Assembly: GCA_052035645.1 (NCBI GenBank)
Contig: JBPOHK010000059.1
Location: forward strand, 22,168-86,167
DNA length: 64,000 bases
Direction of reading: 5' to 3'
Source of the DNA: RPQJ01 sp052035645
GTDB lineage: Bacteria > Pseudomonadota > Gammaproteobacteria > Steroidobacterales > Steroidobacteraceae
Shown: positions 33,771 to 43,202 of the stretch, piece by piece
Layout: every line of letters begins with the position of its first letter
How positions within the stretch are numbered: the stretch's first letter is position 1
Made by a program: the position numbers and the translations under genes
Notes under the pieces: generated by a model
Seen by the model: only the letters and a program-made list of their open reading frames with translations
Database searches by the model: none
Told to the model about the DNA's origin: nothing

Positions 33771-34166
33771 TCAGTGGGCGGCCAGGACGGCGCGGAACGG
33801 CAGGTCCTGCCCGCGCCACTCCACCGCGGTCTCGATGAGCATGTCGCGCAGCGTCTGCAGCGCCTGCGGCGCCTCGTCCGCGAGGTCGCCGGTGTTCTCG
33901 AACACGAGCAGCACGCCGGGAGCGTCGAGCCAGGAGAGGTCGTTCAGGCAGTCGAACAGCGCGTCCCAGTTGCGGCCGAACCAGTCGGGGAACTCGAGCG
34001 CCTGCGCGATGCGCCCGAACAGGTCGTCCTCGTCGGTGCAGCCCTCGAGGTCGATGCGCACGGCGTGCATGCCGAGCGAGCCGGCGAGCACGCAGAGCGC
34101 CTCGGCGGTGTGCGGCCCGAGGGGCAGCTCGCTCACCAGCGGGACGTCCGCATCGGCCTGCGTCAT
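33771..34166 (-). CDS. Barstar-family RNase inhibitor
   Basis: The 131-residue protein contains the barstar pattern: a beta-strand and helix with VRIDLEGCTDEDDLFGRIAQ, then FPDWFGRNWDALFDCLNDLS, the acidic helix that plugs the RNase active site. It should be cytoplasmic. Its ATG overlaps the stop of the RNase gene (ATGA), so toxin and inhibitor are co-translated. The 33620-33770 spacer beyond it, towards bchI, contains nothing I recognise. Confidence 0.88.
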   Translation of the reverse strand: MTQADADVPLVSELPLGPHTAEALCVLAGSLGMHAVRIDLEGCTDEDDLFGRIAQALEFPDWFGRNWDALFDCLNDLSWLDAPGVLLVFENTGDLADEAPQALQTLRDMLIETAVEWRGQDLPFRAVLAAH

Positions 34167-34603
34167 GGCGGCCACTCCACGGGCTGGAACGATCGGTAGT
34201 GATCGTCCGTGTAGTAGAACACCTCGGGCGGCTCGCCGCCCGTGACGATGCGCCGCGCGCCGCGGTCGCGCGACCCGGGCGTCGGGACCGTGTACTCGCG
34301 GTAATAGCCACGCGGCCGCGCGGGCAGCCGGCGCTCGCGGTTCTGGAATACGATCCCGTCGCGCGGATAGGGGAACGGGCCGCCCCGCTCGATCGCCTGC
34401 AGCGTCTCGATCGCCTCGCGCGGCAGGGCCGGGCGCAGGTCCGCGGGCTCGACCGTCACCGGCGCGCGCGAGGACTGCGCGGACGGGGCGGCGGGCGCAA
34501 CCGCGGCGGCGTCCGGGGCGGGCGCGCCTTGGCGCGCGGACAGCCAGAAGATCAGCGCCAGCGTGCCGACCAGGTACACCGCGAGCCGCAGGATGCGCGT
34601 CAT
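34163..34603 (-). CDS. Secreted or anchored guanyl-specific ribonuclease (barnase/N1 family)
   Basis: The 146-residue protein has an N-terminal hydrophobic segment (about residues 5-21), a Pro/Ala-rich linker and a C-terminal microbial RNase domain. FPYPRDGIVFQNRERRLP carries the catalytic Glu/Arg region, and YYREYTVPTPGSRDRGARRI and a final YYTDDHYRSF with His follow. This is the barnase-like layout. The next gene is a barstar, fitting a secreted RNase with cytoplasmic self-protection. It could serve in nucleotide scavenging or competition. Confidence 0.85.
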   Translation of the reverse strand: MTRILRLAVYLVGTLALIFWLSARQGAPAPDAAAVAPAAPSAQSSRAPVTVEPADLRPALPREAIETLQAIERGGPFPYPRDGIVFQNRERRLPARPRGYYREYTVPTPGSRDRGARRIVTGGEPPEVFYYTDDHYRSFQPVEWPP

Positions 34604-34714
34604 CCCGGCATCCTAGCCGCGTTCTTGCGCCGTGGCGACGCGCTGCTGAAACTGCGGATGCCGCGGCGCCTCCCGTCCCCCTAACCTGCCGCGCAACGAG
34701 GACAGGGACCCGCC

Positions 34715-35920
<1,206 letters not shown>

Positions 35921-36018
35921 TTCGCGGCGGGAACCACCGGGGCCCGCGCCCGGTCGAAACGGACGAACCCCCGTTCCCGCCCGGACCCGGGTCCGTCCCG
36001 CTCCCGCAGGAGGTCGCC

Positions 36019-36453
36019 ATGCTCCGCCACGCTGCAAGGTCGCTCTGCCTGGGCCTCGCACTGCTGCCCGTGCTCGCGCCCGCCGAGTCCCCGCCCGCGC
36101 AGGCCCCGGCGCCCCAGGCATCGATCCCGTTCGCGAACCACGGCGGCATCCGCAACTGGAAGGCCGACGGCACCCGCGGCCTGTGGGTGCAGGACAACGC
36201 CAACCGCTGGTACTACGCGACGCTGCTGGGGCCGTGCTCGGGCCTCGATTTCGCCCACGCCCTGCTGTTCGACACCGGGCCCGACGGGGCGCTCGACGTG
36301 CACAGCGCCATCCGCCTGCGCGACGGACCGTCGGTGAACCAGTACTGCCCGTTCAAGAGCTTCGTCGCGAGCGAGGGCCCGCCGCCGAAGAAGAAGCGCA
36401 AGGAGGCCGTGCAGAAGCCGGCCGGCGAGGCCGCGCCCGGCACGCCCGGCTAG
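36019..36453 (+). CDS. DUF6491-like secreted protein
   Basis: The 144-residue protein has a signal peptide (hydrophobic SLCLGLALLPVLAPAES). The body pattern GGIRNWKADGTRGLWVQDN, RWYYATLLGPCSGLDFAHAL and NQYCPFKSF is seen in small Xanthomonadales-type proteins. Two Cys may form a disulphide. The C-terminal tail is Lys/Pro-rich and low complexity. AGGAGG at proper spacing before the ATG at 36019 fixes the start. Function unknown. Confidence 0.7.
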   Translation: MLRHAARSLCLGLALLPVLAPAESPPAQAPAPQASIPFANHGGIRNWKADGTRGLWVQDNANRWYYATLLGPCSGLDFAHALLFDTGPDGALDVHSAIRLRDGPSVNQYCPFKSFVASEGPPPKKKRKEAVQKPAGEAAPGTPG

Positions 36454-36510
36454 GCGGGCGCGACCGCCGCGCATTGCGGTGGACCGGCGCGCTGGGCGAT
36501 CATCGCGCGG

Positions 36511-38433
36511 ATGTCGCGCCCGCAGGACCTCGCCGAATTCACGCTCAAGGCCGTCGTCGTGGGCGTGGTGCTCGGCGTGGTGTTCGGCGCCGCCAACGCC
36601 TACCTCGGGCTGCGCGTCGGCATGACGGTGTCGGCGTCGATCCCGGCGGCGGTGATGACCGTCGCCACGTTCCGCATGCTGCGCACGCGCGGCACGATCC
36701 TCGAGGCCAACCTCTCGCAGACCGTCGCCTCGGCCTCCACGGCGCTCGCGACCGGCACCATCTTCACCATCCCGGCGCTGTTCCTGTGGGGCACGGTGCC
36801 GCCCTACCTGCAGGTGGTCGCGCTCGCGTTCCTCGGCGGCCTGCTCGGCCTCTCGGCGATGATCCCGCTGCGCCGCCTGCTGATCGTGAAGGCGCACGAC
36901 GAGCTGCCCTACCCCGAGGGCAAGGCCTGCGCCGAGGTGCTGCGGGCGACGGACGCGGACGACTCCGGCGCGGCCGGCAGCAGCCGCTGGATTTTCTACG
37001 GCATGGCGGTCGGCGCCGCCGTGAAACTGCTGATCTCGATCGTCTACCTGGCGCCCGGCGAGGTGCACGCGGCGCTGCCGGTGCTGCCGAAGGCGGAGCT
37101 GGCGCTCGAGATCGCGCCGGCGCTGCTCGGCGTCGGCTACATCCTCGGCTACCGGCAGTCCGCCGTGTGCGTCGCCGGCGCGCTGATCTCGGCCGTCAGC
37201 ATCACGCCGCTGATCGCCTGGCTCGGCGCGCAGACCGGCGCGCCCATCTACCCGGAAACCGTGCGGCTCGTGAGCGAGATGGACGCGGGCGACATCTGGG
37301 CGCGCTACGTGCGCTACATCGGCGCGGGCGCCGTCGCGACCGCGGGCATCCTGACGGTGCTGCGCGGCCTGCCGACGATGGTCGGCGCGTTCACCGCGGT
37401 CGCGCGCGGCATGCAGGGCGAGCGCGGAGGCGACGCGCCGGCCACGGAGCGCACCGACCGCGACCTGCCCGCCTCCTTCGTGTTCGGCGGCGTGGCCGCG
37501 GTCGTGCTCGCCGCGGCGCTCGTGCCCGGCATCTTCGCGGGCGGCATGGACCTCGTGCAGCGCGCGGTGCTCGCCGCGGGCGTCGGCCTGTTCGGCGTGC
37601 TGTTCGTCGCGGTCGCCGCGCGCATCGTCGGCATCGTCGGCGTCTCCTCGCAGCCGACCTCGGGCATCACCCTGGTCACGCTGCTCGGCACGGCGTCGGT
37701 GTTCGCGGCCGCGGGCTGGGTCGATCCGGGCGCGCGCGCCGGCGTCCTCACCGTCGGCACCATCGTCGCCATCGCCGCGAGCAAGGCCGGCGACATCTCG
37801 CAGGACCTCAAGACGGGTTTCCTGGTCGGCGCGACGCCGGCGAAGCAGCAGCTCGGGCAGCTGATCGGCGCGGCCTTCGCGTGCTGGGCCGTCGCCGCGA
37901 CGGTGCACCTGCTCGGCTCGGCGTACGAGTTCGGCTCGCGGGAGATCCCGGCGCCGCAGGCGACTCTGATGAAGACCATCATCGAGGGCGTGCTGTCGGG
38001 CGAGCTGCCCTGGAACCTGGTGCTGACCGGCGCCGGCCTGTCGCTGGGCGCGATGCTCTGCGGCGTGTCGGGCCTCGCCTTCGCGATCGGCGTGTACCTG
38101 CCGCTCGCCACCATGGCGCCGCTGTACGTCGGCGGCTGCGTGCGCGCGCTGGTCGATCGCCGTCGCGGGCCGCGCGACGCGTCGGAGCACGATGCGGGCA
38201 TCCTCGCCGCTTCGGGACTGGTGGCCGGCGAGGGTCTGGCCGGCGTGGTGGTCGCCGGGCTGGTCGCCGCGGGGATCGCGCCGAAGTCGATGGACCCGCG
38301 CCTCGGCGGGCTCGCCGGCGAGGCGGTGGCGCTGCTGCTCGCGCTCGGCGTCTGCCTGTTCCTGCTGCGCAGCGGCCGCGCGGGCGCTAGGACCGCAGCA
38401 GGTCCCGGCGCCGGCGCCACAGGCCGCGGATGA
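36511..38433 (+). CDS. OPT-family oligopeptide transporter
   Basis: The 640-residue protein has about 14-16 hydrophobic segments and the OPT family start: EFTLKAVVVGVVLGVVFGAA followed by NAYLGLRVGMTVSASIPAAV. ELPYPEGKACAEVL and GDISQDLKTGFLVGATPAKQ are also characteristic. Bacterial OPT proteins import oligopeptides or metal chelates. It begins 57 bases after the DUF6491 gene. Its last 47 bases overlap a convergent small membrane protein gene. Confidence 0.9.
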   Translation: MSRPQDLAEFTLKAVVVGVVLGVVFGAANAYLGLRVGMTVSASIPAAVMTVATFRMLRTRGTILEANLSQTVASASTALATGTIFTIPALFLWGTVPPYLQVVALAFLGGLLGLSAMIPLRRLLIVKAHDELPYPEGKACAEVLRATDADDSGAAGSSRWIFYGMAVGAAVKLLISIVYLAPGEVHAALPVLPKAELALEIAPALLGVGYILGYRQSAVCVAGALISAVSITPLIAWLGAQTGAPIYPETVRLVSEMDAGDIWARYVRYIGAGAVATAGILTVLRGLPTMVGAFTAVARGMQGERGGDAPATERTDRDLPASFVFGGVAAVVLAAALVPGIFAGGMDLVQRAVLAAGVGLFGVLFVAVAARIVGIVGVSSQPTSGITLVTLLGTASVFAAAGWVDPGARAGVLTVGTIVAIAASKAGDISQDLKTGFLVGATPAKQQLGQLIGAAFACWAVAATVHLLGSAYEFGSREIPAPQATLMKTIIEGVLSGELPWNLVLTGAGLSLGAMLCGVSGLAFAIGVYLPLATMAPLYVGGCVRALVDRRRGPRDASEHDAGILAASGLVAGEGLAGVVVAGLVAAGIAPKSMDPRLGGLAGEAVALLLALGVCLFLLRSGRAGARTAAGPGAGATGRG

Positions 38434-38815
38434 GCACCGCACCGGCCACGGCGGAACCGGCGTTGATGAAGATCTCGAAGCGCATCGCCGCGCCGTCGAG
38501 GCGGTAATTGCCCGAGTTGAGATTGAACAGCACGTCGAGGCAGGCGAGATAGACGAGGCAGCCGCCCGCCAGCAGGCCGAACAGCAGGCCCCACGACCGG
38601 CCGCGCCACAGGCCGGCCGCACCCAGCACGGCGCAGAGCATCAGCCAGCCGTCGGCGAGCGGGAACGCGCGCTCGAACGCGAGGTAGGCATCGTCCTGGC
38701 GCACCTGCGTGGCGCCCGAGGTGAAGAACGCCAGCCAGTACCCGCCGGTGACCAGCGCGACCAGCACGAGCAGCCCCGCGTACGGCGCGAGGCCCGCGGG
38801 CCTCGGCGCGCTCAC
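38387..38815 (-). CDS. Small membrane protein, ABC exporter partner
   Basis: The 142-residue protein has four hydrophobic segments (YAGLLVLVALVTGGYWLAFF, LADGWLMLCAVLGAAGLWRG, SWGLLFGLLAGGCLVYLACL, FINAGSAVAGAVLIRGLW). No family is recognised with confidence. The GTG at 38815 overlaps the stop of the ABC exporter gene (GTGA), so the two are coupled and it may be an accessory subunit. Its 3' end overlaps the OPT gene on the other strand by 47 bases. Confidence 0.65.
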   Translation of the reverse strand: MSAPRPAGLAPYAGLLVLVALVTGGYWLAFFTSGATQVRQDDAYLAFERAFPLADGWLMLCAVLGAAGLWRGRSWGLLFGLLAGGCLVYLACLDVLFNLNSGNYRLDGAAMRFEIFINAGSAVAGAVLIRGLWRRRRDLLRS

Positions 38816-40677
38816 GACGCCGCCCGCCGCGGCTCGGGCTCGTCGTCCCCGGCCTCGTCGCCGAGGAAGCCGCCGCTCTGGTGGGCCCAGAGGCGCGCGT
38901 AGAGACCGCCGCGGGCGAGCAGCGTCGCGTGATCGCCCTCCTCGACGATGCGGCCCCGGTCCATCACGATCAGGCGGTCCATCGCGGCGATCGTCGACAG
39001 GCGGTGCGCGATGGCCACCACCGTCTTGCCTTCCATCAGCCGGTAGAGGCTCTGCTGGATGGCGGCTTCGACCTCGCTGTCGAGGGCACTGGTCGCCTCG
39101 TCGAGCAGCAGGATCGGCGCGTCCTTGAGCATGACCCGCGCGATGGCGACGCGCTGGCGCTGGCCGCCGCTCAGCTTCACGCCGCGCTCGCCGACGTGGG
39201 CGTCGTAGCCGCGGCGTCCCTTCGCGTCCGACAGCTGCACGATGAACTCGTGCGCCTCCGCCCGCCGCGCGGCCGCCAGCACCTGCTCCTCGGTCGCATC
39301 CGGCCGGCCATAGACGATGTTGTCGCGCACCGAGCGGTGCAGCAGCGAGGTGTCCTGCGTGACCATGCCGACCCGCGCGCGCAGGCTGCTCTGCTGCACG
39401 GTCGCGATGTCCTGTCCGTCGATCAGGATCCGCCCGGACTCGACGTCGTAGAAGCGCAGCAGCAGGTTGACGATCGTGCTCTTGCCGGCGCCCGAGCGGC
39501 CGACCAGGCCGATCTTCTCGCCCGGGCGGATGTGCAGCGAGAAGTCCTCGATCACGCGCCGCTCGCCCCCGTAGGCGAACTGCACGTGCTCGAAGCGGAT
39601 CTCGCCGCGCTCGACCGTGAGCGGCGCCGCGTCCGGGCGGTCGACGACCGCGTGGTGCCGCGACAGCGTGCGGATGCCGTCCTGCACCGTGCCGATGTTC
39701 TCGAACAGCGAGGCGAGCTCCCACATCACCCAGTGCGCGATGCCGTTCAGGCGCAGCGCCATCGCCGTGGCCGCCGCGACCGAGCCGACGCCGACGCGGT
39801 CCTGCGTCCACAGCCACAGCGCCACGCCGGCCGTGGCGGCGACCAGCCCCATGCTCAGCACGTGGTTGACGATCTCGAAGCCGCTCACCAGCCGCATCTG
39901 CCCGTATGCCGTCACCATGAAGTCCTGCATCGCCGCGCGCGCGTAGCCCGCCTCGCGGTTCGCGTGCGAGAACAGCTTGACCGTGGCGATGTTGGTGTAG
40001 GCGTCGGTCACGCGCCCGGTCATCAGCGAGCGCGCGTCGGCCTGCGCGGCGCCGATCCTGCCGAGGCGCGGCACGAAGTACCCGAGCGCGAGCGCGTACA
40101 GCGCGACCCAGCCGCCGAACGGCAGCAGCAGCCACGCGTCGAAGCTGCCGACCAGCGAGATCATGGTCACGAAGTAGATGACGATGAACACCAGGATGTC
40201 GGTGACCGACAGCCAGGTGTCGCGCACGGCGAGCGCCGTCTGCATCACCTTGGTGGCGATGCGCCCGGCGAACTCGTCCTGGTAGAAGCTCATGCTCTGC
40301 CCGAGCATCAGGCGGTGGAAGTTCCAGCGCAGCCGCATCGGGAAGTTCGGCGACAGCGCCTGGTACTTGAGCATGGCCTGCAGCGCGACCAGCAGCACGC
40401 TGGCCGCGAGGATGCCGCCGAGCAGCAGCAGGCTGCCGCGCTCCTCGACCCACAGGCGCGCGGGCTCGACGCGCGACAGCCAGTCGACGACGCGCCCGAG
40501 CATGGCGAACAGCAGCGCCTCGAACACGCCGATCACCGCGGTGCACGCCGCCATCGCCAGGATCAGCGGGCGCAGGCCTTCCGCGCAGGCCCACATGAAC
40601 GCGAAGAAGCCCCGCGGCAGCGCGCCGGGCGGCGCTTCCGGATACGGGGCGACGAGGCTTTCGAACCAGCGGAACAC
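38812..40677 (-). CDS. ABC-type exporter, fused membrane and ATPase domains (multidrug/lipid type)
   Basis: The 621-residue protein has an N-terminal six-helix membrane domain (about residues 30-330) and a C-terminal ATPase. The ATPase shows Walker A GLVGRSGAGKSTIVNLLLRF, a Q-loop GMVTQDTSLLHR, signature VKLSGGQRQRVAIARV, Walker B ILLLDEATSALDS and the H-loop AIAHRLST. It is a half-size exporter that works as a dimer. I chose the GTG at 40677 (VFRWFESLV); the open frame upstream is GC-driven and covers another gene. Substrate unknown. Confidence 0.88.
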   Translation of the reverse strand: MFRWFESLVAPYPEAPPGALPRGFFAFMWACAEGLRPLILAMAACTAVIGVFEALLFAMLGRVVDWLSRVEPARLWVEERGSLLLLGGILAASVLLVALQAMLKYQALSPNFPMRLRWNFHRLMLGQSMSFYQDEFAGRIATKVMQTALAVRDTWLSVTDILVFIVIYFVTMISLVGSFDAWLLLPFGGWVALYALALGYFVPRLGRIGAAQADARSLMTGRVTDAYTNIATVKLFSHANREAGYARAAMQDFMVTAYGQMRLVSGFEIVNHVLSMGLVAATAGVALWLWTQDRVGVGSVAAATAMALRLNGIAHWVMWELASLFENIGTVQDGIRTLSRHHAVVDRPDAAPLTVERGEIRFEHVQFAYGGERRVIEDFSLHIRPGEKIGLVGRSGAGKSTIVNLLLRFYDVESGRILIDGQDIATVQQSSLRARVGMVTQDTSLLHRSVRDNIVYGRPDATEEQVLAAARRAEAHEFIVQLSDAKGRRGYDAHVGERGVKLSGGQRQRVAIARVMLKDAPILLLDEATSALDSEVEAAIQQSLYRLMEGKTVVAIAHRLSTIAAMDRLIVMDRGRIVEEGDHATLLARGGLYARLWAHQSGGFLGDEAGDDEPEPRRAAS

Positions 40678-40824
40678 GGTCGCCGTGCCTGCGCGAGCTG
40701 CGGTCGGAGGACCGGGGGCGCATGGTACCGCGCCGTGCCGCCCGCACGGAACGGGCGCCGGCCGCCGTCCTGCGGCAGAATACGAGGCCCGGGCGGCGGA
40801 CCCGCCCGACCGAAGCGACCGCGC

Positions 40825-41202
40825 ATGCCCTTCACTGCCCGCCACTGCTCCGACGGACGCTGCGTCGAGATCCTCTACACGGGGCGGGTGACCGCGGACG
40901 AGCTGCAGGCGGCGTACGAGGACGCGATCGCGCTCGCCGTGAAGCTGCCGCGCCCCCTGCTGCTGGCTGATTGCACCGGCATGACCGAGAACCCGCCGCT
41001 CGCGGGCCTGTACTTCCTCGCCGACCGGATCGCCGCGCTGCCCGTGGAACGACGGGTCCGCGAGGCCGTGCTCCTGCCCGTGCACGCCGGACCCGGCGAC
41101 AGCGTGACGTTCTGGGAAACCGCGTGTACCAACCGGGGGCTCGAGGTGAAGGTCTTCGCCGAGCGCAAGGCCGCGCTGGACTGGCTGCTGCGGGACGCGT
41201 AG
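40825..41202 (+). CDS. Hypothetical protein, possibly STAS/SpoIIAA-like
   Basis: The 125-residue soluble protein has alternating strands and helices: VEILYTGRVTADELQAAYED, then RPLLLADCTGM, and ends KVFAERKAALDWLLRDA. The pattern resembles small SpoIIAA-like (STAS) proteins found singly in Proteobacteria, but this is a weak fold-level impression. It diverges from the ABC exporter and precedes an SRPBCC gene by 10 bases. Confidence 0.6.
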   Translation: MPFTARHCSDGRCVEILYTGRVTADELQAAYEDAIALAVKLPRPLLLADCTGMTENPPLAGLYFLADRIAALPVERRVREAVLLPVHAGPGDSVTFWETACTNRGLEVKVFAERKAALDWLLRDA

Positions 41203-41212
41203 ACCTGCCCCC

Positions 41213-41716
41213 ATGCCCGCCGAGATCCGCTGGCCCGAACGCTACCGGCCCGAACGCTGCCCGGTGCACGTGCGCAACGAGGTGATCGTCGCCGCGCCCG
41301 CGGAGCAGGCGTGGGCCTGGCTGGTGTGCGCGCCGCTGTGGCCGACGTGGTACCCGAATTCCAGCGCGGTGCGGCTCGACGGCGGCAGCCGCCTCGCGCA
41401 AGGCACGCGGTTCCGCTGGCGCACGTTCGGCGTTGCGATCCGCTCCACCGTGATCGAATTCGAGGCCCCGACGCGCATCGCCTGGAACGCGTTCGGCCTC
41501 GGCGTCGATGCCTGCCACGCCTGGATCGTCGAGCCGGTCGCGGGCGGCACGCGCATCCTGACGGAGGAGACCCAGCATGGGTGGGCGGCGCGGCTCAACG
41601 CGTGGTTCATGCCGCGGCGCATGCACCACCATCACCAGGTGTGGATCGAGAATCTCGGCCGGCAGGCGGCCGGCGGTCCGCCGCCCGGCGGGGCCGCGCC
41701 CGCGGCGCCGCGCTGA
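41213..41716 (+). CDS. SRPBCC (START-like) family protein
   Basis: The 167-residue protein shows the SRPBCC pattern: VHVRNEVIVAAPAEQAWAWL (first strand and helix), LWPTWYPNSSAVRL, FEAPTRIAWNAFGLG and a C-terminal helix. The family forms a hydrophobic cavity that binds lipids or polyketides, or acts as a cyclase; the ligand here is unknown. The tail is Gly/Pro/Ala-rich. It lies 10 bases after the previous small gene and 15 before slyX, suggesting one operon. Confidence 0.78.
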   Translation: MPAEIRWPERYRPERCPVHVRNEVIVAAPAEQAWAWLVCAPLWPTWYPNSSAVRLDGGSRLAQGTRFRWRTFGVAIRSTVIEFEAPTRIAWNAFGLGVDACHAWIVEPVAGGTRILTEETQHGWAARLNAWFMPRRMHHHHQVWIENLGRQAAGGPPPGGAAPAAPR

Positions 41717-41731
41717 GGTAACCTCTGCGGC

Positions 41732-41941
41732 ATGAGCGAGACCGACCTGCGCATCGAGGCCCTGGAGTTCAAGGTGGCGCACCTCGAGCGCACCGCCCAG
41801 GAACTGTCGGACGTGCTCTACCGCCAGCAGCAGCAGATCGACGCGCTGCAGGCACTCAACCGCCGGCTCGTGCAGCAGCTCGAGGGACTCGAGGACCGTG
41901 CGGCGGACCCGAACCGCGTCGAGATCCCACCCCACTACTGA
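41732..41941 (+). CDS. slyX: SlyX family protein
   Basis: The 69-residue coiled-coil protein has the SlyX pattern: RIEALEFKVAHLERTAQEL at the N-terminus, then YRQQQQIDALQALNRRL and a PPHY end. SlyX is a short conserved protein of unknown role in Gammaproteobacteria and relatives. The terminal PPHY is a family hallmark. It follows the SRPBCC gene by 15 bases. Confidence 0.88.
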   Translation: MSETDLRIEALEFKVAHLERTAQELSDVLYRQQQQIDALQALNRRLVQQLEGLEDRAADPNRVEIPPHY

Positions 41942-41961
41942 GCGCGCCGGGGCGCTCGCGT

Positions 41962-42357
41962 ATGCTGTCGCGCATGGCGAAGAAGGGCTGGCGGGTGTAC
42001 GCGGCGCTGCTGACGCTGTTCGTCGTCGTCGGCGAACTGCGCAACGTCCTCGCGGGCGCCCCGCTCGACGCGGTGACGCTCGCGAACTGGATCCTGACGG
42101 TGGCGCTGCTCGTCGCGCTGTGGGGCTACGCGCTGCAGCGGCCGATCGGCAACGCGCCCTACTGGCGTGCGGTGTTCTGGATCGTGCTGGCGGCGACCGC
42201 CCTGATGCTGGTGCCGGTGGCGCTCGGCCCGCTCGAGGTCGTCGCATTCACGATGCTGCTGCTGGCGCTGGCCGTGCCCGCCTACGTCGCGGCCTTCCGC
42301 TACGCCTACCGGTGCCCCGGGTTGTGGAGCGCCGGCGGCGGAGCCGCCCGGCCCTGA
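41962..42357 (+). CDS. Hypothetical four-helix membrane protein
   Basis: The 131-residue protein has four hydrophobic segments (VYAALLTLFVVVGELRNVL, LANWILTVALLVALWGYAL, RAVFWIVLAATALMLVPVAL, EVVAFTMLLLALAVPAYVAA). No domain is recognised. Starts at 41962 or 41974 (MAKKGW) are both possible; neither has a strong ribosome site. It follows slyX by 20 bases and faces the MOSC gene convergently. Confidence 0.55.
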   Translation: MLSRMAKKGWRVYAALLTLFVVVGELRNVLAGAPLDAVTLANWILTVALLVALWGYALQRPIGNAPYWRAVFWIVLAATALMLVPVALGPLEVVAFTMLLLALAVPAYVAAFRYAYRCPGLWSAGGGAARP

Positions 42358-42364
42358 CGGGCCG

Positions 42365-43171
42365 TCAGGGCAAACGGACGGGCATGCCGCGGCTGAGGCG
42401 CCCGCCCGCGCCGCCGACCACGATCACGTTCTGCCCGAACAGGATGCCGCGCAGCTTCGGGTCCCAGCGGTAGGTGCGCAGGGTCTTCAGGGGCTCCTCT
42501 CCGTCGGGCTCGCCGGTCGACTGCCGGGTGGTGGTGATCACGCAGCGCGTGCAGGGCTTCACGCCGCGCAGGTGCGCGCCGCCGGCATGGAAGTCCGCGA
42601 GCGCGTCCTCGCCGTACGGGGGCAGGCCCTCGAGCACGAGGTTCGGCCGGAAGCGGTCCACCGGCAGCGGCGCCGGCAGGCGCCGGTTGAGGTCGTCGAG
42701 CGAGGCGCGCGACAGCGCCAGCAGCGCGTAGCCGTCCGAGAACCGGGTGAGCGCGCCGGTGTCGCCGGCCCACTGCGGGTCGCTGACGCGCCGCGCATCC
42801 GCCGCGATGCGCACCAGGCGTGCCGGCCGGCCCAGGAATCGCGTGAGCCACTCGCCCGCCGCGTCGCCCGCGTCCTCGGCCGCGCAGCGATCGCGCCACA
42901 CCACCACGTCGCGGCGTCCCGCGCCCGCGGCGAACGGCAGTTCGAGGTCCCCCTGCCCCGGGGCCGCGAGCACCAGCCGGTCGTCGAGCAGGCGCGGCAC
43001 GACCAGGGCGAGGCGCGGCAGCTCGCGCTGCGTGAGGAAGCGGCCGTCCGGCGTGACGACCATCCACTCGCGGTCGTGCGCGAGGCCGGCCGCCTCGAGG
43101 GGCCAGTCGTCCACGGCGATGCCGCGGCAGGACTTGACGGGATAGACGTAGAGTTCGGCGATCGTGACCAT
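42365..43171 (-). CDS. MOSC-domain protein, YcbX-like
   Basis: The 268-residue protein has an N-terminal MOSC beta-barrel (IAELYVYPVKSCRGIAVDDW and DREWMVVTPDGRFLTQRE, about residues 4-55). A MOSC domain follows, with the candidate molybdenum-cofactor Cys in GVKPCTRCVITTTRQSTGE (about residue 207). Relatives (YcbX, mARC) reduce N-hydroxylated compounds using molybdenum cofactor and a ferredoxin. The YcbX ferredoxin domain is absent, so a separate electron donor is needed. Confidence 0.87.
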   Translation of the reverse strand: MVTIAELYVYPVKSCRGIAVDDWPLEAAGLAHDREWMVVTPDGRFLTQRELPRLALVVPRLLDDRLVLAAPGQGDLELPFAAGAGRRDVVVWRDRCAAEDAGDAAGEWLTRFLGRPARLVRIAADARRVSDPQWAGDTGALTRFSDGYALLALSRASLDDLNRRLPAPLPVDRFRPNLVLEGLPPYGEDALADFHAGGAHLRGVKPCTRCVITTTRQSTGEPDGEEPLKTLRTYRWDPKLRGILFGQNVIVVGGAGGRLSRGMPVRLP

Positions 43172-43202
43172 GGCGCCACGATACGCGAAGCGCCGCGACG
43201 GT

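Noticed and set aside
31862..33838. A 658-residue BchB fusion protein
   Set aside because: After about residue 268 the sequence is the reverse complement of bchI, so it is not a novel fusion domain.
38812..41214. An 800-residue version of the ABC exporter
   Set aside because: The first 179 residues are antisense to the gene at 40825-41202. Normal exporter topology begins at the GTG at 40677.
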